A stretch of DNA of 64,000 nt from Siphonodentalium dalli (GCA_032622095.1 CP136067.1:98200707-98264706); one strand, 5' to 3'; positions 12,348 to 23,536 are shown, counted from the stretch's first letter. Translations and numbers: made by a program. Notes: generated from the letters alone by a model not told the origin.

Positions 12348-13080
12348 GTGTGGTGAAGGAATGTTTTCACCCCACCGTCCCATATGCAAAAAGACATAGA
12401 TTAATGTCATCTCCACTGCACTAAGGCCCCCCCCCCCCCCCGGTATATAATATCTGCCATTGTAAGATTCTACTGGTATGCAGACAATATATGTGGTTGC
12501 ATCAATTTCAGATTGAGGGGAGCTCTATGGGAGTGTAATTATTTATGTATAAGCATAACTAATTTACATTTAGGTATAATTGATCTACACTTAAGCATAT
12601 TTTATTTACCCTCATTCCTCAAGCATTTTCACATTTATTATTTATTTACACTTTAGCTCAAAACATTGATTCCCCCATGAATTAATTTCAAATGGCACAG
12701 GCCTAAACACATCAATAAAGTTTATATAGACCCACCATATGATGGAAACAATCCCCCAGTAATCCCCAAGATGTTTTATGACCATGGGAATGGTATAGAT
12801 CTGTGCAGGATATGTCTCTTTTATAAAAATAAGTACACCCTATATGAGGGAAGCAAACCCCCAGTAACCCCTAATTGCCTATTTACGGCCATGGAAATGG
12901 TATATATCTATGCAGGAGATGTCCCTTTAATAAAATATACTACAGCTCTGGGAGTGAGGCACTTATTAGGACACCAGGGACAGAAATGCTTCAACTATTG
13001 AGTCTGTATGGGACTACTACTTTGGGCCCATGATAATATACTATGAGATTGACTCAAATCATTCACAATCAGAGGGAAGT
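12348..13080. repeat. Tandem duplication, copy A
   Basis: Copy A begins GTGTGGTGAAGGAATGTTTT and ends CACAATCAGAGGGAAGT. It holds a C-run followed by GGTATATAATATCTGCCATT, the undisturbed site ATCTACACTTAAGCATATTT, and the block ATGGAAATGGTATATATCT. Copy B follows immediately and has the same order of landmarks. Confidence 0.75.
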
Positions 13081-14351
13081 GTGGTGAAGGAATTTTTTCA
13101 CCCCACCGTCCCATATGCAAAAAGACATAGATTAATGTCATCTCCACTGCACTAAGGGCCATATGAGGTCCCAGTACCATACATATGGTGTTTTTGTTGT
13201 TATAAATACTCAAAATGAGTTTTAAACTGTTACAAATGTCAAATAAGTGCTCAAAGTAAAACATTTGCATGGGTCACCCACCCCGAAATACCTTCCTGGA
13301 AATTTCGTATCACCCCCCCCCCCCCCCCGGTATATAATATCTGCCATTGAAAGATTCTACTGATATGCAGACAATATATGTGGTTGCATCAATTTCAGCT
13401 TGAGGGGAGCTCTATGGGAGTGTAATTATTTATGTATAAGCATAACTAATTTACATTTAGGTATAATTGATCTACACTTAAAGGGGTACTGTACGCCATT
13501 TTCATTAAATTTACGGTGACAACAATGATCTAATATCGATAATATATAGAAACATAAGTAATTTGAGTCGAAGATGTATTCTGTAAACGCTCAGGTTAAT
13601 AGGCTATCTTAAAATTTAATAATTTAAAAGTTAATAATTTGATATAAATTGAATTTATGACTGGAGCCATAAAATGGCGTCAATTAAATTAAGAATTACC
13701 GTAATCAAAAATAGTAATTGAGGGATACTGGATTTTTAAACCGATCGCACACACGATTTCTTAAAATATTATGATGATACGGGGAGAACACTCAAGCCAC
13801 TCACTGACTAGCGACGATACAATAACTTAAATGATTATATGGGACTAGTATGCATATAATATAACTTTTATTTGATTCATTTGGTTGAAAACTTTACAAA
13901 AATTACTCGACAACGACAATTTGTATTTTTGCATTCCGGTAAATTTGTCATCCGTAACATGACTTCGTACTCAACAGACTTTCAAATAATGGAAAAATTG
14001 TTACCTTATTCTCCGACTCGGAGACTATAGAAACCAACAACAACATGTGGCGTACAGTACCCCTTTAAGTATATTTTATTTACCCTCATTTCTCAAGCAT
14101 TTTCACATTTATCATTTATTTACGCTTAAGCCCTAATTGTCTATTTACGGCCATGGAAAATTGGAAATGGTATATATCTGTGCAGGAGATGTCCCTTTAA
14201 TAAAATATACTACAGCTCTGGGAGTGAGGCACTTATTAGGACACCAGGGACAGAAATTTTCTTCAACTATTGAGTCTGTATGGGGCTACTACTTTGGGCC
14301 CATGATAATATACTATGAGATTGACTCAAATCAGTCACAATCAGAGGGAAG
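13081..14351. repeat. Tandem duplication, copy B with two insertions
   Basis: Copy B repeats all landmarks of copy A but is longer. One extra stretch (about 13157-13312) sits before the C-run, and a 583-bp MITE (13482-14064) is inserted at the TTAA that is still empty in copy A. Further diverged relatives of the ATATCTGTGCAGGAGAT block continue at 14940-15700, so the whole 12.3-15.7 kb region is an old repeat cluster. Confidence 0.75.
13482..14064. mobile_element. piggyBac-like MITE with TTAA duplication
   Basis: Ends are AGGGGTACTGTACGCCA and the complementary TGGCGTACAGTACCCCT, flanked by TTAA at 13478-13481 and 14065-14068. The empty site in copy A of the surrounding duplication shows that element plus one TTAA was gained. 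TTAA targeting is characteristic of piggyBac transposases. No transposase is encoded in the 583 bp. Confidence 0.9.
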
Positions 14352-14399
14352 TAAGGGAGAGCAAGTTTGGTATTTAATTGTTAGACGCATATTTGTACT

Positions 14400-14665
14400 T
14401 GAGTGCAAATGATTTATGTTTAAGTGCAAATATTTGCAAATAAATAATAAATATGAAAGCCCCCCCCCCCCCCCGCCCATCATTTCAGCCCCAGGGGAGT
14501 TTTTAGATCTGGAATTTGATTTATGCTTAAGTGTATGGGAGGCCCAATTCACATTTAATAATTAATTGTGCTTAAGCACAATCAATTGTGCTTAAGTGCA
14601 ATTAATTGCGCTTAAGCGCAAATAATTTCGCTTCAGTGCAATCATTGCGCTTATGCGCAATTCAT
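14400..14665. repeat. Array of GCGCTTAAGCGC palindromes
   Basis: Short palindromes of the form ATTTGCGCTTAAGCGCAAAT and variants (TTGTGCTTAAGCACAA, TTGCGCTTATGCGCAA) follow each other about every 20-25 bases. A 14-base C-run lies at 14461-14474. Non-coding. Confidence 0.75.
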
Positions 14666-15704
14666 GGTTATAGGTAACTAAACACCCCTGGTGAATAAAT
14701 AGGTTTCTCCATAACTTAGCATTAACTCCTATTGACATATCACCTCTTGGTTTCATTGGTTTGGATGGGTAGGGAGCTAGCCCAACTTCTTTATCAAAAT
14801 GGCTGACTCGCAATAGTATCACCTTCTGTTTTAGTTGGAGCGACTCGTGATAGCATTATCATATCTTCAGTATATATTAGTTATTCTGTATTAGTCGGGG
14901 CGACTTTGATTTTCCTCAATTTTCGAGTATACAGGCACACCATATGAGGGAAGCAAGCCCTCGGTGGAACTATATGACCATGGCAATACTATAGATTTGT
15001 GTAATAAAAAGAACTAGAGCTCGAGGACTGAGACACCAAAGCTCCAGGAATGAGACACCAATCTTTTTTGACAGGGATGCTGATAATATGAAAATAGGGT
15101 TATTTCCTCTGATTTAAGTCAATAAGTAAACCATATGAGGTAAGCAAGCCCTCATGCAGTGACACCACATGCATGCTATAGTATATGACCATAGTAAGGG
15201 CCCAAATCTTTGCAATAATACATTAAAAAACATCATACACAAAATTACTAGAGTTCCGGGAAGGAGACATAAATTCTTTGGATAGATGGATGCTGATAAT
15301 ATGTAATTAGGGATTATCCTTGTTGAACACACACTCACAGTTGACTGTTGAGTACTCAGGCTAATTAAAACAGGTTAAAATTAGCCCAATGCTCCTCTTG
15401 TGTTGCTAGTTGATACACCAGGTCATGCCAATAATTTATGGGTAAGTTAGATAGTAGTAACCCTTAATTCCCTTTTTATGGAAATGGTATATATCTGTGC
15501 AGGAGATATCCCTTTAATAAAATATACTAGAGCTCTGGGAGTGAGACACCAATTCCTGGGACACCAGGGACAGAGATGCTGACATGGATATATGTTTTTT
15601 CTTCAACTTCGAGTCTGTATGGGGCTATTACTATGGGCCCATCATAATTTACTATGAGATGGACCCAATCATTCACAATCAGAGGGAAGTAAGGGAGTGC
15701 TAGG
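14666..15704. repeat. Diverged ~190-bp repeats (CATATGAGG family)
   Basis: Units with CCATATGAGG(G/T)AAGCAAG, ATGACCAT, GATGCTGATAATATG and GGGAGTGAGACACCAA recur at about 14938, 15130 and 15470, and also in the duplication at 12.7-14.3 kb. No gene. Confidence 0.55.
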
Positions 15705-15855
15705 TATTTGCGCTTAACCGCAAATGATTTGCGCTTTAAGAGCAAATAAATTGATAGACACATATTTGCGCTTTAGTGCAAATGATTTGTGCTTAAGGGA
15801 AAATTGTTTTATACTTAAGCGCAAATGATTTGCGCTTAAGCGCAAATAAATAATA
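15705..15855. repeat. Second array of GCGCTTAAGCGC palindromes
   Basis: Six or seven near-palindromes around CGCTTAAGCG with flanking TTTG/CAAA, same family as 14400-14665. Confidence 0.75.
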
Positions 15856-16357
15856 AATGTGAAAAGGGCCTCCCATAGTTGCCCACTTCCGATCAACTTC
15901 GCCTCAAAATTATGGACTTACATGTATTGTGCAGATAAAATACTGTTAATCAATTAGAGAACTTATATATTTGATTTTCCGTTGATAGTAACTAGCCCAT
16001 CTGAGAATAACTTTTGGAAACTCAATGTGGGAAAAAAAAATCCACCCCTACTATTATTTTGGCCTGTAATTTATTCAATCTGGGAAAATTTTCCACAATC
16101 ATGGTCATGAAAAATATTACAGTATTATTATTATTTTTGGTAGGCCTACTAGTACTAACAGCAACACTGCACATGCTTATGATGCTACATATACTGCTAG
16201 TACTATTTGAATGGTGAATAACGAGACCTTCAACTTCAAGTTCAAGACGACAAGAGTAAGGCCTAAAAAGTAAAAAAAAAAAAATAAAAAAATATTGCCT
16301 GTTGGAATTTGTGTGGATATCAATTTCAATTTTATAGCGAAGAGTGATACAATTTTT

Positions 16358-16665
16358 TACCTCTTTTTTTTCACGACGACATCTTCGACATTTTCACCAT
16401 CGGCATCGTCTTCGCTACTTGACAACCCAAGTTCTGCCGACAAAATCGACCCTTTCTTCTTGCCAATCTTGGGCTGGTTCTGACAGCTCATTTTGCTTGT
16501 TCCACATTTGCAGCCTCTGCTGCAAAATGTCCCCGCATCCAAACAGGGACACGATGTCCGCAACGAACGAGACGTGGCCGACTTCCTCCACGCGCATACA
16601 TTCCCGCATGAACAATTAACAGCCCCCGGATCGCTTCCAAATCTATTTTTTAAACGTTCCGCCAT
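16358..16665 (-). CDS. Small cysteine-rich CXC-like protein
   Basis: The frame starts at an ATG in good context (AAAATGG, 16665-16663) and runs 102 codons to a TAA at 16357-16359. About residues 17-62 form a cysteine-rich module: CSCGNVC, then SCPCLDAGTFCSRGCKCG and a final CQNQ, with ten or more cysteines spaced like short metal-binding CXC (tesmin/TSO1-like) modules; that comparison is inference from spacing. A lysine patch (KIGKKK) precedes an acidic serine stretch (SSSEDDADGE), and the end is KKKR, which could act as a nuclear signal. GAG|GTAAAA overlaps the stop codon, so the ORF could instead be a first exon spliced onward. Composition is clearly protein-like compared with the AT-rich flanks. 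Function is unknown; a metal- or DNA-binding role is only a guess. Confidence 0.6.
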
Positions 16666-16974
16666 TTTTATATTATTAATGCGTGTCCGTCAGCATTATT
16701 TTTAGATCGATGGTGCATTCTGGTCTTTCTGACCCTTGACCCTTCGACCAATGCTTGCAATATCTAAACACCGATTTACGATGAAGGCCTGGGTTTGCTG
16801 GTGCGCGCGCCACCATGGCAATCAGATTATTCTGGGCAAGAATAATTTCATATAGAAATAACAGTACTATCACTTTAAATACGGTATTGTATATGTACCA
16901 ATATAGGGGACATACATGTATAACGTTCAGTTTCAATGGTGCGTCTTCTTCGCGTGATCAGCCGTGTCATCTAC

Positions 16975-17753
16975 GGTCTGCAGGCACGGCGATGTGTATA
17001 GCTAACGGAGGCGTCCATCTACGGTCTGCATGCACGGCGACGTGAATAGCTAATGGAGGGGTCCATCTACGGTCTGCATGCACGGCGATGCGTATAGCTA
17101 ATGGAGGGGTCCATCTACGGTCTGCACGCACGGCGATGTGTATAGCTAATGGAGGGGTCCATCTACGGTCTGCATGCACGGCGATGTGTATAGCTAATGG
17201 AGGGGGCCATCTACGGTCTGCATGCACGGCGATGTGTATAGCTAATGGAGGGGTCAATCTACGGTATGCATGTACGGCGATGCGTATATAGCTAATGCAT
17301 GGAGGGTCCATCTACGGTCTCCATGCACGGCGATGTGTATAGCTAATGGATGGGTCCAGCTACGGTCTGCACGCATGCACGGCGATGTGTATAACTAATG
17401 GAGGCGTCCATCTACGGTCTGCATGCACGGCGATGCGTATATAGCTAATGGATGGGTCCATCTACGGTCTGCATGAACGGCGATGTGTATAGCTAATGGA
17501 GGGGTCCATCTACGGTCTGCATGCACGGCGATGTGTATAGCTAATGGATGGGTCCATCTGCGGTATGCATGCACGGCAATGTGTATAGCTAATGGAGGGG
17601 TCCATCTACGGTCTGCATGCACGGCGATGCGTACATAGCTAATGCATGGAGGGTCCATCTACGGTCTCCATGCACGGCGATGTGTATAGCTAATGGAGGG
17701 GTCCATCTACGGTCTGCATGCACGACGATGCGTATATAGCTAATATATATATC
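16975..17753. repeat. 48-bp satellite, left array
   Basis: About sixteen copies of a 48-base unit, GGTCTGCATGCACGGCGATG followed by TGTATAGCTAATGGAGGGGT and CCATCTAC, with occasional 53-base variants (GCGTATATAGCTAATGCATG). Because 48 is divisible by three, long open frames arise on both strands with no stop; they are a by-product of the repeat. The order of variant units from 17071 to 17753 is repeated in the right array. Confidence 0.95.
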
Positions 17754-18189
17754 TTTATTGCCTCCAGTATTGAAGATTTAACAAGACATAGTATACATGA
17801 ATGTAACATAAATACATTTAGCAATCAAAAATATCATTCTAATTGTATGTACACGAACACGAGCTTACATATCACATCAACAGACAACACACACCCTCTC
17901 GACCACACCCGTACGCATATACAATCTAACACATGACGCAGACACAAACACAACCGTACATACATACGTTATGATGCATTGTCACAACAGCACACCATAA
18001 GCAGGTGCATACAATTACAAAAGGAACTCTAGTTGGAGTTGGATTCGCTTAGAAGAATCTCTCTCCCCAAAGAGTCAGCAAACGCAATGCCCTTGCTCGA
18101 CAATAGCTCCCCTATAAATGTATGCACCCATTAAGTGGAATAGACTATATGTAGAATGATGTTGCCACAGTGCAAACGCTAGCGCAAGA

Positions 18190-18238
18190 AAACATATACA
18201 CACACGTATACACCCTCACATACACACACACCCTCTCA

Positions 18239-18274
<36 letters not shown>

Positions 18275-18300
18275 CTCACACACACACACCATCACACCCT
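18190..18300. repeat. CA-rich microsatellite in LINE 3' UTR
   Basis: Runs of (CA)n interspersed with CCCTCT blocks on the + strand. Confidence 0.85.
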
Positions 18301-18471
18301 CATATACACATACCTATGCATACATATATATATATAATGATTTATTAATTTATTCATGTTTATTTAATTTGTCGCGTCTTCGGATTTTATGGACAGGACA
18401 GAATGTGGTACATTTAAGTACGACTTATGGTGAACACCCGTAACGTTCAAACTTCAAAGATCAAAGGTTGT

Positions 18472-19189
18472 TTAACACAAACCGTCATGCGTAGTGGCTG
18501 AGAGTTCGACATAGCGCCTCCAAATTAAGTTTGTGTGAAGAACAATGAATCTCGTAAACTTTGATGTATCCTCAACTTGCTCAAGAAATGTGAATATATC
18601 ACGTGGAAGATGTGTGAGATGGAGCAATACGAGGTCGCTGTTGCTGAGACTCGTGGCCCATACGAATAGCGGTATGCCGAAACGATCAATCATCTGGTAC
18701 CACATTTCGTTTCTGTGGGAATGCATAAGTGGGCTACTGCATGAGATAAGTGCGTGCTCGATAATATCAGAGTGTTACTGACAGCATAATGTGCATGTGT
18801 TTTGTTGAGAGAATGCGCTTCCTGCGATGAGCTGACCGACTGTGATAAATGCAATCTTATGCATAGGGTATTTACGACATGTTCTCCATAAGTGACACAT
18901 AGTAGGGTTTGGTTGAATTTCTCGAAAACGCGCAAATGAAGTGTCACAATTTGTTCTCTCTGTCCATTTATGTACGCATTTGTCGTTAATCGCGGTTTTT
19001 GTAATGCGTTTCCATTCGGATTTCAGAGGAAATGAGCAGAAATGAGCATACTGATGCATATGCTCGGATAGGTTGTATTCAACAAGAGTGTTGTTAATGT
19101 CGCTGATGAAGGAATTTGGGTTTTCCAGTTGTCCCGTGAAGTACATGTGAAGTCTCGTGACAAAAATTTCCTTGCAAGCTTTGCCAGGA
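18472..19189 (-). pseudogene. Reverse transcriptase C-terminal fragment with one nonsense codon
   Basis: About 239 codons in one frame, broken once by TAA at 18777-18775 inside the C-terminal Cys/His motif and ending at the stop at 18472-18474. The N-terminal catalytic domains are missing through 5' truncation at the satellite border. The family assignment rests on the conserved order of LTRL-like start, WR and Cys/His segments. Confidence 0.75.
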
Positions 19190-20158
19190 GGTCTGCATGC
19201 ACGGCGATGCGTATAGCTAATGGAGGGGTCCATCTACGGTCTGCACGCACGGCGATGTGTATAGCTAATGGAGGGGTCCATCTACGGTCTGCATGCACTG
19301 CGATGTGTATAGCTAATGGAGGGGGGCATCTACGGTCTGCATGCACGGCGATGTGTATAGCTAATGGAGGGGTCCATCTACGGTATGCATGCACGGCGAT
19401 GCGTATATAGCTAATGCATGGAGGGTCCATCTACGGTCTCCATGCACGGCGATGTGTATAGCTAATGGATGGGTCCAGCTACGGTTTGCACGCATGCACG
19501 GCGATGTGTATAACTAATGGAGGGGTCCATCTACGGTCTGCATGCACGGCGATGCGTATATAGCTAATGGATGGGTCCATCTACGGTCTGCATGAACGGC
19601 GATGTGTATAGCTAATGGAGGGGTCCATCTACGGTCTGCATGCACGGCGATGTGTATAGCTAATGGGTGGGTCCATCTGCGGTCTGCATGCACGGCAATG
19701 TGTATAGCTAATGGAGGGGTCCATCTACGGTCTGCATGCACGGCGATGCGTACATAGCTAATGCATGGAGGGTCCATCTACGGTCTCCATGCACGGCGAT
19801 GTGTATAGCTAATGGAGGGGTCCATATACGGTCTGCATGCATGGCGATGCGTATATAGCTAATGCATGGAGGGTCCATCTACGGTCTCCATGCACGGCGA
19901 TGTGTATAGCTAATGGAGGGATCCATCTACGGCCTGCATGCACGGCGATGTATATAGCTAATGGAGGGGTCCATCTACGGTATGCATGCACGGCGATGCG
20001 TGCATAGCTAATGCATGGAGGGGTCCATCTACGGTCTGCATACACGGCGATGTGTATAGCTAATGGAGGGGTCCATCTACGGTATATATGCATGGACGGC
20101 GATGTGTATAGCTAATGAAGGGGTCCATCTACGGTCGGCAGGGACGGCGATGTGTATG
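19190..20158. repeat. 48-bp satellite, right array
   Basis: About twenty copies of the same 48-base unit. The first fourteen or so match, unit by unit including length variants, those at 17071-17753; the remainder extend further. Open frames are repeat artefacts. Confidence 0.95.
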
Positions 20159-20759
20159 TATATCACGTGCCCTATACGTATTGAAGATTGTCTGCTTCCA
20201 TGGATTGAAGGTTCTGTGTGTTGTATTTTCCCACCATATTGGCACATAGCTTGTATTTGAAAATGATATCTCACTGGATATGTATAACATTTTTTGTAAA
20301 ATTTGACGCATATTATGTCATATACTATTGAGCTAGCTAGTATATGCATTAGCTATCAGCTTTTGAATGATTACTATATTTGTCCACTTCATCGATGCAT
20401 TATAATTTAGCAGTTTACAATATTCTGGTCACGCACTGACCTGGAAACAAACTCTTAATACATGTATAACAAAAGACTTATCAGTCAACTTTGAAATCTT
20501 TCAATTTTCATTTTTCGTTAAAACATAGGTGCTAAACTAGTTAAACCGTCATATTGACTAAATGTGATAAGTTCCCAGTGGTATGAGCAATATATGTAGT
20601 TTTATGCGGTTTCGGACCAAAATTGGGGGTACAAAAAATAGGGAGTAACACATTAATTTGTTTGTAGGTTTGGGGGTGGTGGGTCCCCAAAATGCCAGAT
20701 GGAGAAAAAAAACGGCATACCTTCCTGCAAAGTTTTTATGGGAGTTCGACGAAATTTTA
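20159..20759. other. Non-coding stretch
   Basis: AT-rich sequence without a supported gene. The part from about 20600 to 20750 belongs to the GGTGGGTCCCCAAAATG dispersed family. Confidence 0.5.
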
Positions 20760-20764
20760 TACAT

Positions 20765-21066
20765 AGGGTTACTTTTGTCCACTGAGTGTTTTGGACGGGT
20801 CAAATCGTGACCCCGGCCTGACCTTGACCTTCAAAATGATCAATTCGAGGTCAAATCGGGATACTTTCGTATGGGGAGTGTATCGGGTAAAACCGGATGG
20901 ATTTCGACGGGGACTTTTGTCGGGTACTTTTGTCCGGGCAGTGTTTTGGACGGGTCAAATCGTGACCCCACCTCGACCTTCAAAATGGACAATTCAAGGT
21001 CAAATCGCGCAATTCGCCGAAAAGCAGAGGGGAAACAGCCCGGACGAAGTCGGGTCCACCTGCTAG
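20765..21066 (+). mobile_element. Helitron-like 3' end
   Basis: The segment ends with a GC-rich hairpin CCCGGACGAAGTCGGG (21039-21054), eight bases, and CTAG (21063-21066) followed by T, the pattern of Helitron 3' termini. Upstream are two copies of TTTTGGACGGGTCAAATCGT 147 bases apart. The 5' end was not located and no Rep/helicase ORF is present, so this is a non-autonomous or truncated copy. Confidence 0.65.
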
Positions 21067-21160
21067 TATAATATATTAGAAAGTATGGTATCACGTTGGG
21101 TGCTTGCGCATGGTTCAATAGTCATTGTCGCCCGATCATTGGATAGCGATCTCTTAACCT

Positions 21161-21162
<2 letters not shown>

Positions 21163-21245
<83 letters not shown>

Positions 21246-21246
21246 A
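21163..21246. repeat. (CT)n microsatellite
   Basis: About 40 CT units with one interruption, followed by a short (TA)n and GATC repeats. The minus-strand Arg/Glu frame across it is an artefact. Confidence 0.98.
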
Positions 21247-21269
21247 TATATATAAACATATCGATCGAT

Positions 21270-21542
21270 CGATAGGAAACGCTCCAAAAGTTAAGTTAAT
21301 CATTAACTCCAAATTACATAATATTACATAAATAATGTATTACTCCAAATTACATAATAATGTGATATCTACGTTGCTATGCACATATATGTAAGTCATT
21401 CAGGGGGGGGGACGCTCCAAAAGTTAAGTTAATCATTAACTCCAAATTACATAATATTACATAAATAATGTATTACTCCAAATTACATAATAATGTTATA
21501 TCTACGTTGCTATGCACATATATGTAAGTCATTCAGGGGGGC
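21270..21542. repeat. Recent 136-bp tandem duplication
   Basis: The unit beginning ACGCTCCAAAAGTTAAGTTA and ending CATTCAGGGGGG occurs twice in direct order with only one or two differences. Each unit itself contains a doubled ACTCCAAATTACATAATA. Confidence 0.9.
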
Positions 21543-22271
21543 CGTGAAAAAATTTACACATACAGGGCCCAAAAAAAAAATTACAGCCCTTTTGCTACCC
21601 ACCCACCCTTTTTGTGCAAAAAAAATATTTTTTCCGCCTGATTTTTTGGGACCCACCCCCTAAAATAAGAAAAAAATCATTTTAAATCTATTCAAGACCA
21701 ATCAAAGGTAAGTTTTAAATTGGTCCGTTTCTGGCAGGTTTCAAGTGTTACTGTATTTTGATACAACCTGATAGAAGGGGGATAATCCAAATTAAAACAA
21801 GATTTTTTAATTTGAGGTATTTTGTTAGCCAGCACTCTGCAGCACTAGTATTATTTTATCATTAGACATGCCAGAGTGAAAATGCCAGCACTATCAGGCA
21901 CTATTCAATATTAATTTGAGGTGAAATGCAAACAAGCACTCCTATTCAGTCATCACTTTTATTGGCACCAGAGAGTGCTTTATCTTATACCTACATATGT
22001 TCTTAAGTGTTGGTTAAGGTTATAATCTATGTTAGAACACATTTATTAGTGCAAACAACTTAAAACAATGTCCATAATGTGGGTTGAAAAAAAATTGCAC
22101 AAACAATTTTTTTCAGGCCTCTGAGATGCACCCACCCCGCCCAGTATAGGTATGTTTTTGGAAGATCTCCCCTGTATTACTTATATCTTATACCTACCCT
22201 GTTCCTAAGTGTCTGTAAAGGCCATAACCTGCCTTAAAACACAATTATTAATGAATATATTTGAAAACAAC
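21543..22271. other. Non-coding G/C-run dispersed repeat
   Basis: Sequence of the GGGACCCACCCCC family with A-runs, then AT-rich DNA. ACCTAC(A/C)(T/C)GTTC(T/C)TAAGTGT recurs at about 21995 and 22195. No gene. Confidence 0.45.
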
Positions 22272-22275
22272 TTAA

Positions 22276-22754
22276 AGGTACTCAATCCGTAAAGAGGGTC
22301 CCCATCTCAACAGATTCCAACAACAACAATCCGATCAGAGGGTCCTATATTACTATTTCTTTGGCTTTGGGGGTAAAAAATATTTGATTCGAGTCGAGGA
22401 ACCCATCAAACAAAGCTCAGAGTTATTAGATATTGATTTTTGAAATTTGTTAATTGCTCGAGATGAGCACTAATAACTGCCGTCAATTTGGTAACCTGCT
22501 CGAGATTTTACGCCAAAACTCTATTCAAACAGACAAGGATGGATAACTCTATAATCAAGTGGTAATAATAACGAAATTTTGACTGTCTTCTGGGCCAGAA
22601 AGAATTCCCGATAATGAAAAATAATAGATTTCTAAAATCGATATCTAACAAATCTGAGCTTTGATGGGTGACTTCCTCGACTCGAATCAAATATTTTTGA
22701 CCCTCGAAGCCATTGAAATAGTAATTGAGAGGAGTTTTATCGGATTGAGTACCT
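22276..22754. mobile_element. TTAA-flanked MITE, AGGTACTCAATCCG family
   Basis: Ends are AGGTACTCAATCCG and CGGATTGAGTACCT, flanked by TTAA at 22272-22275 and 22755-22758. The subterminal ATTTGATTCGAGTCGAGGAA is also inverted near the right side. A copy of nearly equal length is at 40762-41241 and degenerate ones are at 28905-29325 and 34015-34110. The shared ORF inside has no recognisable domain. Confidence 0.85.
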
Positions 22755-23225
22755 TTAAAACAAGGGCAAAAATGTGAATAGAAAAAATTTCCACAAACTC
22801 ATTTTTTTCGGGCCTCTTCGGACCCACCCACACCGGCCCTGTATGATACAACTTGTGTGCGCCCCCCCCCCCCCCCTGAGTCATTCGCGAACTTATTGAA
22901 ATAGAAAATATATATAGATTGAATTCCTTTAAGTGATTCTCAAATGATCTCACCAAGTACGACGAAAAAGTAACATATTAAAGAATATGTCTATAGCTAT
23001 GCATTACACTTGTTTCTTACGATGCTTGCTATGCATGCCATGCAGAATGTGAACATGTGAATAGTAGGTTATATATTGTATTTTGGTACGAAAACTAACT
23101 ACATTGCACATAGAACGTCAAATCTATATTGTAAATGTATATGCAATAACTTACATGGTTGTTTCAATGCATTTTATGTCACATATGAACATCGGCAGTA
23201 GCACAGCGATACCTACGTTACCAAA
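22755..23225. other. Non-coding stretch
   Basis: A 16-base C-run at 22861-22876 sits in a GGGACCCACCC-type repeat; the rest is AT-rich. It would include the 3' UTR of the minus-strand gene ending at 23226. Confidence 0.4.
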
Positions 23226-23296
23226 TTATTGTCCCATTCCGAGGTAGAATATGTCAGCCCATCCGTCAGGGGCATTAGTAACACCGAAAATAGTAT
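23226..23296 (-). CDS. Terminal exon, unrecognised cysteine-containing gene
   Basis: After an acceptor-like ACTGAG (298-297 of the 23 kb block), 22 codons read TIFGVTNAPDGWADIFYLGM then GQ and a TAA at 23228-23226. The exon begins in phase 1 and joins in frame to the exon at 23537-23689, with the split codon making Asp. The acceptor lacks a good pyrimidine tract, which is the weak point. Confidence 0.42.
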
Positions 23297-23536
23297 CTCA
23301 GTATAAGATTTTGTCATATTGGAGTAGCCAAATATTAGAATCCCTCTGAATGGTGTTGCTGAAAATTATTTTGATTATTATTTGTATCCAACAGAACAAA
23401 AAAATGCTGTCGCCAATTGCCCTAGCGCAGTTTTATTTTTTAACATTTTTTGAACTGCAATTGTTCCCCATAAGCGAGAACCACACAAATACGATCTTCT
23501 AAAGCTATCATGTGAGATCATAAAGGTCACGTTCAC

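Larger units (their letters stand above)
17754..19189 (-). mobile_element. 5'-truncated non-LTR retrotransposon (LINE)
   Basis: On the minus strand a frame from 19189 to 18472 reads like the end of a CR1/L2-type reverse transcriptase ORF: KEIFVTRLHMYFTGQ near the start, then FREIQPNPTMCHLWR, and a terminal CTLC...H...C zinc-finger-like motif with HSDIIEHALISC and RNEMWYQMIDRFG. One in-frame TAA (18777-18775) interrupts the finger, so this copy is dead. Beyond the ORF are a 3' UTR with CA-rich runs (18190-18300), an AATAAA (17766-17761 region) and a short AT tail at the junction with the satellite. No endonuclease or RT core remains. It sits exactly between two copies of the satellite. Confidence 0.8.

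Noticed and set aside
16967-20349. Long open frames with 16-residue repeats across the 48-bp arrays
   Set aside because: They follow from a repeat unit divisible by three and occur on both strands; no start, splice or codon evidence.
21063-21287. Arg/Glu-rich frame on the minus strand
   Set aside because: Translation of a (CT)n microsatellite.
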